From Myroides injenensis M09-0166 (GTDB lineage Bacteria; Bacteroidota; Bacteroidia; Flavobacteriales; Flavobacteriaceae): 56,993 nt of DNA. This document shows positions 9,750 through 19,390 of this stretch, one piece after another. Under the pieces are notes generated by a model. The model saw only the letters and a program-made list of their open reading frames with translations, made no database searches and had not been told where the DNA came from. Location: assembly GCF_000246945.1 (NCBI RefSeq), contig NZ_BAEX01000009.1:1-56993 (forward strand), given 5' to 3'. Position 1 is the first letter of the stretch, and each line of letters opens with the position of its first letter. The position numbers and the translations under genes are program-made.

Positions 9750-10889
9750 ATGGATTTTAAATTAACAGAAGAGCAGCTAATGATTCAACAAGCTGCTAGA
9801 GATTTTGCACAAACTGAACTATTACCTGGGGTAATAGAGAGAGATGAAAAACAGATTTTCCCTACAGAACAAGTAAAAAAACTAGGAGAACTTGGATTCT
9901 TAGGTATGATGGTAGATCCAAAATATGGAGGAAGTGGATTAGATAGCGTTTCTTATGTATTAGCTATGGAAGAAATTGCTAAGGTAGATGCATCTGCTGC
10001 AGTAGTTATGTCTGTTAACAACTCATTAGTATGTGCTGGTTTAGAAAAATACGCGAGTGAAGCTCAAAAAGAAAAATATCTAAAACCATTGGCATCTGGA
10101 CAAGTAATAGGTGCTTTCTGTTTATCTGAACCAGAAGCAGGATCTGATGCTACTTCTCAGAAGACTACAGCAGTTGACATGGGGGATTACTATTTATTAA
10201 ACGGTACTAAAAACTGGATAACTAATGGTAGCACTGCAGATTATTATCTAGTAATTGCACAAACTCACCCAGAGAAAAAACATAAAGGTATAAATGCATT
10301 TATTGTTGAAAAAGGTTGGGAAGGCTTTGAAATTGGAGCTAAAGAACAAAAAATGGGAATTCGTGGTTCTGACACGCACTCATTAATGTTTACAGATGTT
10401 AAGGTACCTAAAGAAAATAGAATTGGAGAAGATGGTTTTGGTTTCGCATTCGCTATGAATGTACTAAATGGTGGTAGAATTGGTATTGCTTCTCAAGCAT
10501 TAGGAATTGCACAAGGAGCTTATGAATTAGCTCTTAAATATGCAAAAGAAAGAAAAGCTTTTGGAACTGAAATTATTAATCATCAAGCTGTTGCTTTCAA
10601 ACTAGCAGATATGGCTACTCAAATTTCTGCTGCAAGAATGCTTTGTTTTAAAGCAGCAGTAGAAAAAGATGCTGGTCAAGACATTTCACTTTCTGGTGCA
10701 ATGGCTAAATTGTTTGCTTCAAAAACAGCAATGGACACTACTGTAGAAGCTGTACAAATTCACGGTGGTAATGGTTACGTAAGAGAATACCATGTAGAGC
10801 GTATGATGCGTGATGCTAAAATCACTCAAATCTATGAAGGTACTTCTGAAATCCAGAAAATTGTAATTTCAAGAGGAATTGCAAAATAA
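9750..10889 (+). CDS. Acyl-CoA dehydrogenase (short/medium-chain type)
   Basis: FAD-dependent enzyme that makes the alpha,beta double bond in acyl-CoA, passing electrons to ETF. Its 379 residues cover the full ACAD fold. Landmarks: FCLSEPEAGSDA in the flavin/substrate region, GIRGSDTHSL, and the C-terminal YEGTSEIQ, whose Glu363 is the expected catalytic base for short-chain members. It is transcribed alone, divergent from anmK (about 100 bases between start codons) and ending at a strong two-way terminator. Chain-length preference (butyryl-like or branched) cannot be decided by eye. Confidence 0.93.
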   Translation: MDFKLTEEQLMIQQAARDFAQTELLPGVIERDEKQIFPTEQVKKLGELGFLGMMVDPKYGGSGLDSVSYVLAMEEIAKVDASAAVVMSVNNSLVCAGLEKYASEAQKEKYLKPLASGQVIGAFCLSEPEAGSDATSQKTTAVDMGDYYLLNGTKNWITNGSTADYYLVIAQTHPEKKHKGINAFIVEKGWEGFEIGAKEQKMGIRGSDTHSLMFTDVKVPKENRIGEDGFGFAFAMNVLNGGRIGIASQALGIAQGAYELALKYAKERKAFGTEIINHQAVAFKLADMATQISAARMLCFKAAVEKDAGQDISLSGAMAKLFASKTAMDTTVEAVQIHGGNGYVREYHVERMMRDAKITQIYEGTSEIQKIVISRGIAK

Positions 10890-10912
10890 ATAATATAGAA
10901 ATTATATAATAC

Positions 10913-10951
10913 AAAAGGCTGCTTACTTTTATAATGTAAGCAGCCTTTTTT
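10913..10951. terminator. Bidirectional terminator
   Basis: GGCTGCTTAC/GTAAGCAGCC stem (10917-10926 with 10936-10945), flanked by A on the left and T on the right, so it works both ways. It separates the convergent acyl-CoA dehydrogenase and TonB genes. Confidence 0.88.
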
Positions 10952-10990
10952 CTATGTAAAACGTATCACTCTTTAATTTCTTTTTTAATA

Positions 10991-11851
10991 TTATCTAACT
11001 TGCACAGTCACAGGTAATGTAAATTGAGAACGCACTGGTTTATTATTCTGAATAGCTGGAGACCATTTAGGCATTTGTTTTAATACTCTAATCGCTTCTA
11101 TTCCTACGCCATAACCTGAATCCCTCAAAACTTTAATATCAGAAAGTGAGCCATCTTTCTCTACAACAAACGAAAGAATAACACTCAATGTTTTCACGTC
11201 ACTACCTAAATTTGGTGTACGAAATTTAGTCATAAATTGTTTTGTGAAAGCTGGCATACCACCATAAGGAAATGCCTGCTCCTGCACAGCTATAAAAATA
11301 TCATTTTTAGCTCCTTCATCGGTACCTTCTCCTCCTTCAACTCCATTTTTATCTGTACCTATTATACCATCAATAACAATAGTCCCTTCAGAATCCCCCT
11401 CTATCGTAGCAGCACCAGGTTCACTATCAATGAAAATATCTTGAGAAGGAAGTTCATTGGTTTGATCAACATTGGAACTTACGATTGGTGTAGTATATTC
11501 AATAGTACTTACAGTAGATGCTGGAGCACTAGCAGCCTTTTCAATGACCTCATCTTTCTTAATTTCTTCTTTTGGCAACTCTAGTTTATCTAATTCTATC
11601 ATCTTATCAATCACCTCTGAATGATAATAAATTTTACTAGCATTACTCATTGCTGTATTACTATCATATAAATATGATTGAATAACAGATGGTATTACAA
11701 AAACTGAGCTAAACAAAAACATTCCCCCAAAAAGGGCAAATATTGTTGTTTTGGGATTTTCGAGTCTTAATTTATAAGCCCCATACTCTTTATTGCGATG
11801 TTCAAATATAATGTCCACCCAATCTTTCTTAAATAAATTCATCTTAGACAT
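10991..11851 (-). CDS. TonB-family energy transducer
   Basis: 286-residue inner-membrane protein. A cytoplasmic N terminus (WVDIIFEHRNKEYGAYKLR, frequent in Bacteroidota TonB proteins) is followed by one membrane helix (about 35-55), an acidic periplasmic spacer and a C-terminal TonB domain (about 205-286) ending MPKWSPAIQNNKPVRSQF. It couples proton motive force, through ExbB/ExbD, to outer-membrane TonB-dependent receptors. No exbB or exbD lies next to it here. The spacer is acidic (KKDEVIEK, EGGEGTDEG) rather than the proline-rich type of enterobacteria. Start chosen at the first Met; Met4 is also possible. Confidence 0.88.
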   Translation of the reverse strand: MSKMNLFKKDWVDIIFEHRNKEYGAYKLRLENPKTTIFALFGGMFLFSSVFVIPSVIQSYLYDSNTAMSNASKIYYHSEVIDKMIELDKLELPKEEIKKDEVIEKAASAPASTVSTIEYTTPIVSSNVDQTNELPSQDIFIDSEPGAATIEGDSEGTIVIDGIIGTDKNGVEGGEGTDEGAKNDIFIAVQEQAFPYGGMPAFTKQFMTKFRTPNLGSDVKTLSVILSFVVEKDGSLSDIKVLRDSGYGVGIEAIRVLKQMPKWSPAIQNNKPVRSQFTLPVTVQVR

Positions 11852-12147
11852 AACTGACTTTTTAAATTAACACTCTGCACACGTTAAGAACAAGTTCACA
11901 ACACCTACTAAAATTAAATAACAATTATTTAAAAACAAAACATATTTAATATTTTTTATTCAAAAACAAAAACCACATAAAACTATTTTTAACTTTATAA
12001 TAACAAAAACAACTTCTTATACTATAAGCAAAAACAATTTGAAATAGCTGTATTCTAATCTTTTCTAGTAATTTGAAAAGATAAAAGCGATGAATTTCTA
12101 TTTTTTAATTAACAATTGTAAATGCAAAAGACTCTCAACTTCTTTTG

Positions 12148-12155
12148 TACTTTTG
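12148..12155 (+). promoter_or_regulatory. -7 box that places the sensor kinase start
   Basis: TACTTTTG is a perfect TAnnTTTG element. A reading frame upstream of the kinase opens at 12122, before this box, so transcription starting about 8 bases after it would leave that first Met out of the mRNA. This favours the Met at 12182. No good TTG box is seen at 17-23 bases. Confidence 0.5.
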
Positions 12156-12181
12156 TCTTTGTAAAATCTCATAATTTAAAT

Positions 12182-14626
12182 ATGAAAACGACATTGTCCA
12201 TCAAATTAAAAATCTTCTTTTTATACCTCATATTATTTACTACAGTAATATTATCGGGAGCTTATATATATAAAGAAGCGAAAAAGTTTACTGTTCCAGA
12301 AGCTTTGATGGTAGAGGAAAATAATAAAGTTTTTTTAGTTAGTAGTACAATAAATAACTTATATAATTCGGAGGCTTATAGTAGAAACGCTATATTGACT
12401 GGTAACAATAAAGATATTCAAATTTATTACCAACAACTGGATACTATTGTTAATCAAATAGATCTAATTCAAAAAGATATTCATGACAAAGTTACTATCT
12501 CAAAATTAAATACTGTAAAGGAACTTATCATAAAGAAAAAGAAGAGCTTTAATGGTTTAGTACAAGCAAGAAAAGCATCTAATCAAGCTAATTTTAGTGA
12601 TGCATTATCTGAAATTTACGATATACGAGAAGAAATAGAAAAAAACATTGAACCTATAATCATACAAACTAGAGATAAGCAAAAAAGAAGTGCTTGGGCG
12701 AGGCTATTTAAAGGTGATAATACAGATACCATAAAAACTACTGTCAACTACCCTAGTATTTCAGACTCTTTAATTAATGCTGTTCAGCGAATATTTGAAG
12801 AAAATCAAAAGAAAATAAATGAACAACAAAAAAATCTTTTCTTACAAGAACAAAAATTACTTGAAGAAAATAAAAACATCACTAACCAATTAAGAGATAT
12901 ATTGCAAAATGTAGAAAAGAACATTATCGCATTATCATATCAAAAAATCAATGAATCTAAATCCCATATAAGTACAGCCTCTACTAATATTGCGTATATA
13001 GGTGGATCTGCGCTAATTGTCATTATTATATTGGGATGGATTATTATACGAGATATTAATCAGAATCAAGAGTATCGTTTAGCATTAGAAAAACTAAATA
13101 AAGAAAGAGAAGTATTATTAAGGAGTAAAACGATGTTATTAGCAACAGTAACACATGACTTACAGACACCTCTTGGTGGTCTTATTGGTTTTACAGACTT
13201 ACTTGATCATAGCCAATTAGATAACAAACAAAAACAATATGTCACAAATATAAAATCATCTTCCCAATATATTAGAAATTTAGTGAATGACTTAACTGAC
13301 TTTTCTCGTTTAGAAAATAATAAAATAAGTGTCAATGTAAAAACTGTGAATATCGCTGATATAATTACAAACACATGTCATTTGTTATTGCCAAATGCTG
13401 AGAATAAAAAAATAAAACTACAATGGGAAATCGATCACTCTTTAAATACTTATTTTAAAACTGACCCTTACCGTATCAAACAAATTTTAACGAACTTAAT
13501 ATCTAATGCTATTAAGTTCACGCAAAATGGAGGTGTCTTTATTACTGCCACTCGAGCAAATGATATACTTACTATTCAAGTAAAAGATACTGGTATAGGG
13601 ATAGATAAAAATGACATAAATAACATTTTTAAAGAATTCAAACAGGCTCATGAAGGAATCGAAAAGAAATTTGGAGGTACTGGACTTGGCTTAAATATCT
13701 CGAAGAGGTTAATAGAGTTATTAGGTGGTACTATTACAGCCGAGAGTACTTTAGGTGAAGGATCTATTTTTACCATTACTCTTCCTATTATTGAAAGTGA
13801 TAGCACTGATGAATTTACATCTAAAGCTGAGTATCAAAAACAATTCGAAATTTTTAAAGAAAACACTATCTTAATCGTAGATGATGATAAAATTCAACTT
13901 CAATTAATGGAAGAGATATTATCTCCTATTTTTAAAAAAGTAATTTTAATCAATGATTCTACAGAGGTATTAGATATCCTACACAATAATAAAGTAGATA
14001 TAATATTATCGGATATTCAAATGCCTAAATTAGATGGTTTTGAATTATTAAGCCAAATTAGGAGCAAAGTAATCTATAACGCTATACCTATCATAGCATT
14101 ATCAGGTAAAAGAGATTTATCTCAAGAAGATTTTGTAAAAACTGGCTTCACATCTTCGCATCCTAAACCTTTAGAGTTAAATGAATTATTAATTCAGATT
14201 GGTCAATTATTATATCCTGATCAGCGTTTTAAAAAACATAAAGTAGATGTTAGCGAAGTCGTTGATGAAAAGATAACGACAATGAAAAAATCATACAATA
14301 CAGAAACATTAAAACAATTTACAGGTGACGATAAAGAAGCACTAAATAATATCTTAGTAATATTTTTAGAAAGTACAAACGAAAACTTATTAGATATAAA
14401 CTATGCGGTCGAAGAATTTGATCTAAATACACTGGGAAATATTGCACATAAAATGCTACCTATGTTTAGACAACTAGAGATTGAAACAGTAATACCTATA
14501 TTAGAACAACTCGAAGATCAAACTATAAGTTTTAATTCAAAGCAAAATTTAATAGATTATACAAAAGATTTAGAAGATAAGATAAGACACATCCTTAGTC
14601 TAATTAAAGAAGATCATCTTTCTTAA
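12182..14626 (+). CDS. Hybrid sensor histidine kinase with receiver and Hpt domains
   Basis: 814-residue membrane phosphorelay protein, start at 12182. Order: membrane helix (about 10-30), a mostly helical periplasmic sensor (about 35-265), second helix (about 271-289), HisKA with THDLQTPLGG and phospho-acceptor His325, HATPase with N box (LTNLISNAIKF), G1 (DTGIGID) and G2 (GGTGLGLNISKRL), receiver domain with IVDDD and phospho-acceptor Asp611 (LSDIQMP), and a C-terminal Hpt-like domain with His756 in IAHKMLPMF. Three phospho-sites in one chain imply a complete His-Asp-His relay needing an outside response regulator with an output domain. No such partner is beside it. The acceptor motif has Gln (HDLQTP) where most kinases have Arg or Lys. 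Confidence 0.92.
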   Translation: MKTTLSIKLKIFFLYLILFTTVILSGAYIYKEAKKFTVPEALMVEENNKVFLVSSTINNLYNSEAYSRNAILTGNNKDIQIYYQQLDTIVNQIDLIQKDIHDKVTISKLNTVKELIIKKKKSFNGLVQARKASNQANFSDALSEIYDIREEIEKNIEPIIIQTRDKQKRSAWARLFKGDNTDTIKTTVNYPSISDSLINAVQRIFEENQKKINEQQKNLFLQEQKLLEENKNITNQLRDILQNVEKNIIALSYQKINESKSHISTASTNIAYIGGSALIVIIILGWIIIRDINQNQEYRLALEKLNKEREVLLRSKTMLLATVTHDLQTPLGGLIGFTDLLDHSQLDNKQKQYVTNIKSSSQYIRNLVNDLTDFSRLENNKISVNVKTVNIADIITNTCHLLLPNAENKKIKLQWEIDHSLNTYFKTDPYRIKQILTNLISNAIKFTQNGGVFITATRANDILTIQVKDTGIGIDKNDINNIFKEFKQAHEGIEKKFGGTGLGLNISKRLIELLGGTITAESTLGEGSIFTITLPIIESDSTDEFTSKAEYQKQFEIFKENTILIVDDDKIQLQLMEEILSPIFKKVILINDSTEVLDILHNNKVDIILSDIQMPKLDGFELLSQIRSKVIYNAIPIIALSGKRDLSQEDFVKTGFTSSHPKPLELNELLIQIGQLLYPDQRFKKHKVDVSEVVDEKITTMKKSYNTETLKQFTGDDKEALNNILVIFLESTNENLLDINYAVEEFDLNTLGNIAHKMLPMFRQLEIETVIPILEQLEDQTISFNSKQNLIDYTKDLEDKIRHILSLIKEDHLS

Positions 14627-14647
14627 ATAACGTAAGCAAATACAACA

Positions 14648-14684
14648 AAAAAAGGGTAACATCACTTGATGTTACCCTTTTTTA
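14648..14684. terminator. Bidirectional terminator between sensor kinase and fabV
   Basis: Stem GGGTAACATCA/TGATGTTACCC with a 2-base loop, flanked by A on the left and T on the right; it serves both convergent genes. Confidence 0.88.
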
Positions 14685-14700
14685 TTATCATCTATAGATA

Positions 14701-15894
14701 TTATTTAATACTTTCTACACCTACTAATTCGTTTGTGTCAGCATTATAATCAATCTCATCAAATTCAAATCCAAATAAATTAAAGAACTCTTTTTTATAT
14801 CCTTCAAGATCTGAAATTTCCATAATGTTTTCTGTCGTTACTTGCTTCCATAATTCAGCAACTTCAGCTTGTACATCCTCTCTCATTTCTAAATCGTCAA
14901 CACGAATACGACCAGCCTCATCTAATAATGTTGATTCACTATATAAACGCTCAGCTAGTAAACGTTGCATTTGTTCAATACATCCTTCATGGATACCTTT
15001 TTCTTTCATTACTTTATACAATAAAGAAATATATAAAGGTACTACAGGAATAGCAGAACTTGATTGCGTTACTAAAGCTTTATTCACAGATACATATGAA
15101 ACACCATTTATATCTTTTAATAAATTATTTAAATAAGGTACAGTAGCTTCTAAGTCATTTTTAGCCATACCTATTGTTCCATTTCTATAAATTGGGAAAG
15201 TTAATTCTGGCCCTATATAAGAGTAAGCTACAGTTTTTACACCATCAGCTAATACGCCAGCAGCTTTTAAATCTTCCATCCAAAACTTCCAATCTTCTCC
15301 ACCCATAACAGCAATCGTATTATCGATATCTTCTTGTGATGTAATAGGATCGATTGTAATTTCACTAACTACTCCACTGTGAAAATCAACAGTTTTATTT
15401 GAGAAAGGTTCCCCAATAGGTTTTAGAACTGAAGAATAAGCCACTCCTGTTTTTGGATGTGTTCTTCTAGGCGAAGCCAAACTATAAACGACTAAGTCTA
15501 CTTGTCCTAAATCTTCTTTAATTAAATCAATTACTTGCTTTTTAATTTCATCAGAAAAAGCATCTCCATTTACACTCTTAGCATACAATCCTGCCTGGTG
15601 TGCTTCTTTTTCAAATGCTGCAGAATTATACCATCCTGCTGTTCCTGGACGTCCCTCTGACGCAGGCTTTTCAAAAAATACTCCAATGGTAGCTGCATCT
15701 GAACCAAAAGCTGCAGAGATACGTGAAGCTAATCCAAAACCTGTAGATGCTCCAATAACTAACACCTTTTTTGGTCCGTTATTAATTAGTCCTTTAGACT
15801 TTACATATTCAATTTGCTTTTTAACATTTTCAGCACATCCCTCAGGATGAGACGTTACGCAAATAAAACCACGTGTTCTAGGTTGTATTATCAT
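14701..15894 (-). CDS. fabV: Enoyl-ACP/trans-2-enoyl-CoA reductase (NADH)
   Basis: FabV-type reductase of the last step of fatty-acid elongation. With the start at 15894 it has 397 residues, the usual FabV length, and begins MIIQPRTRGFICVTSHP, a typical FabV N terminus. The nucleotide-binding motif GASTGFGLASRI and the Y-x8-K active site (Tyr236, Lys245; YRNGTIGMAK) are intact. A longer frame opens at 15963, but the added 23 residues do not resemble FabV. FabV enzymes are in general insensitive to triclosan; whether this is so here is inference. Confidence 0.95.
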   Translation of the reverse strand: MIIQPRTRGFICVTSHPEGCAENVKKQIEYVKSKGLINNGPKKVLVIGASTGFGLASRISAAFGSDAATIGVFFEKPASEGRPGTAGWYNSAAFEKEAHQAGLYAKSVNGDAFSDEIKKQVIDLIKEDLGQVDLVVYSLASPRRTHPKTGVAYSSVLKPIGEPFSNKTVDFHSGVVSEITIDPITSQEDIDNTIAVMGGEDWKFWMEDLKAAGVLADGVKTVAYSYIGPELTFPIYRNGTIGMAKNDLEATVPYLNNLLKDINGVSYVSVNKALVTQSSSAIPVVPLYISLLYKVMKEKGIHEGCIEQMQRLLAERLYSESTLLDEAGRIRVDDLEMREDVQAEVAELWKQVTTENIMEISDLEGYKKEFFNLFGFEFDEIDYNADTNELVGVESIK

Positions 15895-16121
15895 TATAAA
15901 TCTTTTTCTACTTATTGAATTAATTCCAAGTTGCAAATTAAGCATTTTCTTTAAACAAACCACGCTCGTGATTCATAATTTTAGTATACCAGCTAGACCT
16001 GCAATTTTTTACTTTATTATTGTGGTGAATTATTTAAAATATCTCACTACCTAAAATTTTAAGAACAAACAGAAACTATTTTTCTATAACCCTAAAATTG
16101 TTACTCAAACTTATTGAAAAT

Positions 16122-16147
16122 AAAAAACGCTACTGAGTTTCAGTAGC
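16122..16147 (-). terminator. Terminator of the ABC ATPase gene
   Basis: Stem GCTACTGA/TCAGTAGC (16129-16136 with 16140-16147), 3-base loop, followed on the minus strand by T6. Confidence 0.75.
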
Positions 16148-16154
16148 ATCTATA

Positions 16155-17117
16155 TTACTCATATTTTCGTAAAGCTAATTTTATAACCGTTTCCGGCTCA
16201 ATATATAGTGGGTGCTCAAAAAATATTGTACGATTATCGCTATAATCACATTTTACTAAATAACCATTACCTTGAAAAAAACTCTCCTTTACAGTTACTT
16301 CTAATTGACCTTTTTGATTAGAACGCATCAATTGATGTGGATACACTAGCATCAACTCATCATTTAATTTATTACCCGTAAAATCAGAAATATATAATTC
16401 GTTAACTTCACTAAATAATGATGCTACATACTTGTTAATAGGAAATTCGTAAACTTCTCTAGTTTCTCCTACATCTATAAGCTCACCTTCTTTCAAAACA
16501 ACTGTTTCATCAGCAAATCCTAAAGAATCAATACTGTCGTGAGTAGCGACGATACAAGTTATTCCCTGCTCTTTTAAATAGGAAAACAAGTTTCTTCGCA
16601 AAGAACTTCTTCGTGAATAATCAATATGACTAAAAGGTTCATCAAGTAATAGTATCTCTGGTTCTAGTGCTAATACTTTTGCCAAAGCTACTCTTTGTTG
16701 TTGTCCACCACTTAAGAATTTCACTTTAACATCAGCATACTCTACTAAATCAACAATTTTTAATAGCTCGTGAATGCGCTCTTTCTTTTTATCCATATAG
16801 ATATTTGATAAAAACTTTCCTACATTCTCCGCTACTGTTGTATGAGGCATTAAATCATAATCTTGCGCTAAATAACGCATATTATCCATCCCTGGAACTA
16901 AATTATATGCTGGACCAAGTACTTTTTTTCCATTCCAATAAATCTCTCCCTCATCTAAATCATATAAACCATAGATTAATTTTAGCAAAGTACTCTTGCC
17001 ACAACCACTTTCTCCAATCAAAGCGATATGTTTTCCTTTTTCTAAAACTAAGTCAATTTCCTTTATTATAGGATTATCTTGTGTATAACTAAATGATATA
17101 TTCTTAAGTACTAACAT
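16155..17117 (-). CDS. ABC transporter ATP-binding protein (PotA/FbpC-like)
   Basis: 320-residue ATPase subunit. Walker A GESGCGKST at 35-43, signature LSGGQQQR at 135-142, Walker B ILLLDEP at about 155-161, H-loop in VATHD. About 90 residues follow the ATPase domain, in the position of the TOBE-like regulatory domain of the spermidine/iron/sulfate importer class. No permease or binding-protein gene lies beside it, so the substrate is unknown; Bacteroidota often encode such an ATPase alone. A TATATTTG -7 box (minus strand, 17144-17137) lies 20 bases before the start codon. Confidence 0.88.
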   Translation of the reverse strand: MLVLKNISFSYTQDNPIIKEIDLVLEKGKHIALIGESGCGKSTLLKLIYGLYDLDEGEIYWNGKKVLGPAYNLVPGMDNMRYLAQDYDLMPHTTVAENVGKFLSNIYMDKKKERIHELLKIVDLVEYADVKVKFLSGGQQQRVALAKVLALEPEILLLDEPFSHIDYSRRSSLRRNLFSYLKEQGITCIVATHDSIDSLGFADETVVLKEGELIDVGETREVYEFPINKYVASLFSEVNELYISDFTGNKLNDELMLVYPHQLMRSNQKGQLEVTVKESFFQGNGYLVKCDYSDNRTIFFEHPLYIEPETVIKLALRKYE

Positions 17118-17219
17118 TATTATTTTTTAAGAGGTACAAATATAAGAATATACTAAGATGAGTAATAGCTTTTATTACAAAATACAAGTTAAACATATCA
17201 CTCAAATGAATAAAAACAC

Positions 17220-17720
17220 CTATTTACCTAGTACTAAGTCTAATTGATATTCATTTTCTCCTTCATGTTGAATTATATTAGTTAAAATAATATTTCCCTC
17301 TTCTTCTTTTAGTTCAGAAAAAACAACATCATTAAAAAAAGCATTAGCACTATTAGCATCAACCCTTATCTCATATTTATTTTCTTCTATCTTCTTCCAT
17401 TTTCCTTTTCTTTCTTCTGTTTGCTCAACACATGCGTAATCAACTTCATTTTCTTCTAAAGTACCATCATCTAAAAATGTAATTGTTGATTTTACTTCAC
17501 ACTCATTAAGCCCTAAATCCATTCCATTTAAGATTAATGCTTTAATATACCAAGTTCCAATAATGACATCAACTTCCTCTGGCTCAGGTTCTGGTTCTGG
17601 CTTAGGATCTGGTTTCTCAATTTTAGAATCAGGAATAGAATAAGGTACGTTATCATCACTTTGACACTTAACGAAAAATAACACAATAAGTGTTATTAAA
17701 AAAAACAATCTTGTCTTCAT
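17220..17720 (-). CDS. Lipocalin-like lipoprotein
   Basis: 166-residue lipoprotein: hydrophobic signal followed by FFVKCQSDD, with Cys19 as the lipid-attachment site. Next comes a proline/glutamate spacer (PDPKPEPEPEPEE), then a small domain beginning IIGTWYIKALILNG with the layout of Bacteroidota lipocalin-like domains (GTW near the start, a TITFLDDGT strand, a GKWK strand). The acidic residue after the lipid-bearing Cys (SDD) resembles the Bacteroidota signal for surface lipoproteins, but this is inference. Function unknown. Confidence 0.75.
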   Translation of the reverse strand: MKTRLFFLITLIVLFFVKCQSDDNVPYSIPDSKIEKPDPKPEPEPEPEEVDVIIGTWYIKALILNGMDLGLNECEVKSTITFLDDGTLEENEVDYACVEQTEERKGKWKKIEENKYEIRVDANSANAFFNDVVFSELKEEEGNIILTNIIQHEGENEYQLDLVLGK

Positions 17721-17804
17721 TTATATTTTATTAACTATATTAAAAAATAAATATAGTGAAATATTTTGTTAAAATTAACAAAATACAAAAAGATTGTACT
17801 AAAA

Positions 17805-17840
17805 AAAATAGGCTCTTAAAAGTAATTATTAAGAGCCTAT
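17805..17840 (-). terminator. Terminator of trxB
   Basis: ATAGGCTCTTAA pairs with TTAAGAGCCTAT (17809-17820 with 17829-17840); the minus strand continues in a run of T. Confidence 0.85.
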
Positions 17841-17861
17841 CCACGTTATTATATCTTATGA

Positions 17862-18803
17862 TTATTTACTAGCTAAATAACGCTCAGCATCTAAAGCAGC
17901 AATACAACCTGACCCAGCAGCAGTAATTGCTTGGCGATAATCTTTATCTTGTACATCACCACAAGCAAATACTCCAGCAATATTTGTTTTACTAGTTTTT
18001 CCTTTTGTTATTAAATAGCCTGTTTCATCCATATCTAAGAAACCTTTAAAGATATCTGTATTTGGTTTATGTCCTATAGCTACAAAAAATCCTGTTGCAG
18101 GAATATCAGTTAATTCACCAGTCTTATTATTCTTTACTCGGACACCTGTAACTACATTTCCATCACCAAGTATTTCTTCTGTGACAGTATCCAATAATAT
18201 TTCAATATTAGCAGTATTTCTTACTCGATCTTCCATAATACGAGAAGCTCTAAACTTTTCACTGCGAACAAGCATAGTCACCTTTTTACATAGTTGTGAT
18301 AAATAATGTGCTTCCTCACAAGCTGAATCTCCAGCACCTACTATAACAACCTCTTGATTTCTATAGAAAAAACCATCACATACAGCACACGCAGAAACTC
18401 CTCCACCCAATGATAAATAATGTTGCTCTGATGGCAATCCTAAATATTTTGCTGTTGCACCTGTAGAAATAATAACTGTATCTGCATGAATTTCGATTGA
18501 ATCATTAATCCACACCTTTTTAACATCTTCACTAAAGTCAACTTTAGTTGCCCAACCATCGCGAATATCAGCACCAAAACGTTGTGCTTGTGCTTGCAAT
18601 TGCATCATCATTTCTGGTCCAGTTACTCCATCAGGATATCCTGGAAAATTTTCCACTTCATTCGTAGTAGTTAACTGCCCACCAGGTTGCATTCCCTGAT
18701 ACAAAACAGGATTCATATTTGCTCTCGCTGCATAAATTGCAGCTGTGTATCCAGCAGGACCTGAACCAATAATCAGGCACTTTACTCTTTCTATATCAGA
18801 CAT
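17862..18803 (-). CDS. trxB: Thioredoxin-disulfide reductase
   Basis: NADPH-dependent flavoprotein that reduces thioredoxin. 313 residues; FAD-binding GSGPAGYTAAIYAARA at about 13-28, redox-active CAVC at 139-142, NADPH-binding GAGDSACEEA, and a C-terminal GVFACGDVQD motif. A TATTTTTG box (minus strand, 18836-18829) lies 26 bases before the start, without a clear TTG partner. Transcribed alone. Confidence 0.96.
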   Translation of the reverse strand: MSDIERVKCLIIGSGPAGYTAAIYAARANMNPVLYQGMQPGGQLTTTNEVENFPGYPDGVTGPEMMMQLQAQAQRFGADIRDGWATKVDFSEDVKKVWINDSIEIHADTVIISTGATAKYLGLPSEQHYLSLGGGVSACAVCDGFFYRNQEVVIVGAGDSACEEAHYLSQLCKKVTMLVRSEKFRASRIMEDRVRNTANIEILLDTVTEEILGDGNVVTGVRVKNNKTGELTDIPATGFFVAIGHKPNTDIFKGFLDMDETGYLITKGKTSKTNIAGVFACGDVQDKDYRQAITAAGSGCIAALDAERYLASK

Positions 18804-18916
18804 ATTCCATTAATTTATTATTACAAAACAAAAATACTTTTTTTATCAGCATATAAAAATAAGAAGCTACAGAATTTACCAATAGTGAAATAATTATAAT
18901 TTATTTTATTTTTTTC

Positions 18917-18947
18917 TTGCCAGAGAAAAAAAAATATTCTACCTTTG
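18917..18947 (+). promoter_or_regulatory. Promoter of tRNA-Pro
   Basis: TTG at 18917-18919, a 20-base spacer, then TACCTTTG at 18940-18947: both boxes and spacing match the flavobacterial consensus. The tRNA begins 27 bases further on. Confidence 0.85.
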
Positions 18948-18973
18948 CACTCGCAATGACAAAATAAGTCTAG

Positions 18974-19048
18974 CGGGGTGTAGCGTAGCCCGGTCATCGC
19001 GCCTGGTTTGGGACCAGGAGGTCGCAGGTTCGAATCCTGCCACCCCGA
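18974..19048 (+). tRNA. tRNA-Pro (anticodon UGG)
   Basis: 75-nt cloverleaf: acceptor CGGGGTG/CACCCCG with discriminator A, anticodon stem CCTGG/CCAGG around TTTGGGA (anticodon TGG), T arm with GGTTCGAATCC. CCA is not encoded. A terminator follows within 10 bases, so it is its own transcription unit. Confidence 0.97.
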
Positions 19049-19057
19049 CTTAATAAG

Positions 19058-19091
19058 AGAACCGTAAATGATATCATTTACGGTTCTTTTT
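19058..19091 (+). terminator. Terminator of tRNA-Pro
   Basis: Perfect 15-bp self-complementary stem (19058-19072 with 19073-19087; core ACCGTAAATGA) followed by T5. Confidence 0.85.
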
Positions 19092-19390
19092 GTTTATAAC
19101 TACTCGTAACCTATATGACATAATTAACTACGATAGTTACAGTTATAACTGAATTTTGCTTAATCTAAGTAATCTGAAATCAGTAGAATCTCTCTTACTG
19201 TATTTTTACCTCATAATACATAAAACCATTAAGCCTAAACTCATATTTGAATATTATAACTTTTTTATTCGCTCTTTCCAGATATAACTCATCACTACAA
19301 AAAGTCATTATAACTATTTACTGATAAGGGAAATAATTACCTAAAATTGTCCTTACTTACCTTTTGAACAATACCACAAAACGCTACAAA

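Noticed and set aside
15895-15963. N-terminal extension of FabV by 23 residues
   Set aside because: The family begins at MIIQPRTRGF; the extension lacks any similarity and would give an abnormal length.
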